DNA of 7,834 nt from Pseudomonadota bacterium (GTDB lineage: Bacteria; Desulfobacterota; Desulfobulbia; Desulfobulbales; JAGXFP01). The position numbers and the translations under genes are program-made. Numbering within the stretch: position 1 is the first letter of the stretch; each line of letters starts with the position of its first letter. The notes beneath the pieces are model-generated. The model saw nothing but the letters and a program-made list of their open reading frames with translations, was not told the DNA's origin and made no database searches. Of the stretch, positions 6,724 through 7,834 are shown piece after piece. The stretch lies in NCBI GenBank assembly GCA_030673265.1, contig DAOVJK010000134.1:1-7834 (forward strand), written 5' to 3'.

Positions 6724-7834
6724 CTAATTGTCGGCCTGGGCCGTAGCCCCGCAAAACCTGATAAAATTCGTTGCTGCCTCCGGGCTGAAACCGAAATGGA
6801 GATGCAGATAGCCGCCGATGGTGTTATTGATCTGATAGCCCTCCCGCCGGCCATCACCGAGATCGTAAAGCCGCGCCACCGCTCCGTCCATCCCCTCTAT
6901 TTCGGAGTAATGAAACTCATGGCCCCGTAAGGCCTGGCCCTTATGGCCGAAGATGGAGTCACCGAGCAGATGTGCCTGCCGATAACCGAGAGCCACCCTC
7001 CCCTTCTTCATTCGAGCCCGGACCGGATAAACACCGGCCAGGGGGAAGAACCGGTCTTCGGTATTGGTGATACCCTCGGTCAGATACATAAATCCGCCGC
7101 ATTCGGCATACAGCGGCTTCCCGGCCAGAGACCAGGCCCGAATACAATCCCGCATCGCACGGTTATTTGCCAACTGTTCTCCATAAAGCTCCGGATAACC
7201 GCCGCCCAGATAGATACCGGCCAGATTCTCCGGCAGCTTACTATCCGCCAGGGGACTGAATTCCACGATTTCAGCCCCAGCCCGGCGCAACAGATCCAGG
7301 TTATCCTCATAATAAAAGCAGAAGGCCCGGTCACGGGCGACGCCGATTCTGACCTTCTTACCAACAGCTACTCCTCCCGCGACCTTGGCAGTCCCAAGAG
7401 ACAGTGGATGACCCGTCACGCCGCCGCTAGAAAAATTCAGCAAACGCTCCAGATCGATATGTTCGGTCACAGCCACGGCCAATTGCTCAATCGCCGCCGG
7501 GCTGAGCGGCTCATCGTCTCCCATATGGAGGCCGAGATGGCGATCCGGGATCGTAAAATCAACTTCCCGCGGCAGATAGCCCAGAATCTCCGCCCGGCAA
7601 TGTTGCCTGACCGCGTTACTGAGCAGTTCCAGATGCCTGGCGCTTCCCACCCGATTGAAGATAACCCCGGCGAGCTGCACCTCCGGATCCAGGGTTTCAA
7701 AACCCTTAACCACCGCTGCCATACTCTCCGCCGTGGAGCGGGCATCCACCACCAGTACCACCGGCAGGCCGAGAACCTTGGCCAGGGCAGCAGAGGACGA
7801 TTCATTACCGTCAAAGAGGCCCATAACCCCCTCC
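6724..7834 (-). CDS. cbiA: Cobyrinic acid a,c-diamide synthase CbiA (N-terminus outside window)
   Basis: CbiA uses glutamine and ATP to amidate the a and c acetate side chains of cobyrinic acid. The frame is open to the right edge and reads EGVMGLFDG there, a conserved internal motif, so the methionine at 7824 is not the start. Roughly the first 90 residues, with the ATP-binding loop, lie outside; full CbiA has about 460. Counting from that methionine, the rest of the ATPase domain runs to about 125, including VVLVVDARS (22-30), GVIFNRVG (53-60) and LGYLPRE (81-87). A class I glutaminase domain follows: VGVARD-type RIGVARDRAFCFYYEDN (159-175), LGGGYPELY (206-214), the nucleophile Cys242 in YAECGGFMYL (239-248), and LHLHFGF (340-346) with the catalytic histidine. 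It is the most upstream gene visible, so the operon promoter lies beyond the window. Confidence 0.96.
   Translation of the reverse strand, partial: EGVMGLFDGNESSSAALAKVLGLPVVLVVDARSTAESMAAVVKGFETLDPEVQLAGVIFNRVGSARHLELLSNAVRQHCRAEILGYLPREVDFTIPDRHLGLHMGDDEPLSPAAIEQLAVAVTEHIDLERLLNFSSGGVTGHPLSLGTAKVAGGVAVGKKVRIGVARDRAFCFYYEDNLDLLRRAGAEIVEFSPLADSKLPENLAGIYLGGGYPELYGEQLANNRAMRDCIRAWSLAGKPLYAECGGFMYLTEGITNTEDRFFPLAGVYPVRARMKKGRVALGYRQAHLLGDSIFGHKGQALRGHEFHYSEIEGMDGAVARLYDLGDGRREGYQINNTIGGYLHLHFGFSPEAATNFIRFCGATAQADN

Noticed and set aside
7822..7834. True start of cbiA at the ATG at 7824
   Set aside because: The frame stays open to the edge and reads EGV before MGLFDG, an internal motif of the ATPase domain about 90 residues into full-length CbiA. 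The gene is cut by the window.

Overview
The window is one strand of a cobalamin (vitamin B12) corrin-ring operon of the anaerobic, early-cobalt type. All genes lie on the minus strand, so transcription runs from the right edge to the left. In transcription order they are cbiA (5' end outside the window), cbiC, cbiD, a fused cbiE-cbiT, cbiL, cbiF, cbiG and cbiH. The presence of CbiD and CbiG, and of a plain CbiH-type C17-methyltransferase, marks the oxygen-independent route. The moderately high GC content, the fused CbiET and the compact gene order fit an anaerobic bacterium of the Desulfobacterota / former Deltaproteobacteria kind. That assignment is inference from style, not from a search.

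Layout: 6724-7834 cbiA (C-terminal four fifths); 6072-6707 cbiC; 4935-6026 cbiD; 3731-4942 cbiET; 3444-3730 a gap with no gene, holding an imperfect inverted-repeat element with GTTCGAT tandem copies and two small perfect inverted repeats; 2718-3443 cbiL; 1924-2721 cbiF; 911-1921 cbiG; 210-980 cbiH; 27-209 a leader-like intergenic region with a candidate promoter; 1-26 the first eight codons of a further minus-strand gene with a strong ribosome binding site. The coding joints are tight: a 16-nt gap, a 45-nt gap, an 8-nt overlap, then after the repeat-bearing gap a 4-nt ATGA overlap, a 2-nt gap and a 70-nt overlap.

Together the genes cover nearly the whole route from cobalt-factor II to cobyrinic acid a,c-diamide: CbiL (C20 methylation), CbiH (C17 methylation and ring contraction), CbiF (C11 methylation), CbiG (lactone opening and loss of the two-carbon fragment), CbiD (C1 methylation), CbiT (C15 methylation and C12 decarboxylation), CbiE (C5 methylation), CbiC (methyl migration from C11 to C12) and CbiA (a,c-amidation). 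The one step with no gene here is the CbiJ reduction of cobalt-precorrin-6A. Cobalt chelatase, adenosylation and nucleotide-loop genes are also not in the window.

I see no radically new system. The points most worth a second look are the inverted-repeat element that splits the operon upstream of cbiL, the out-of-frame cbiG/cbiH overlap carrying an A6 run, and the missing CbiJ together with the unidentified gene start at the left edge.
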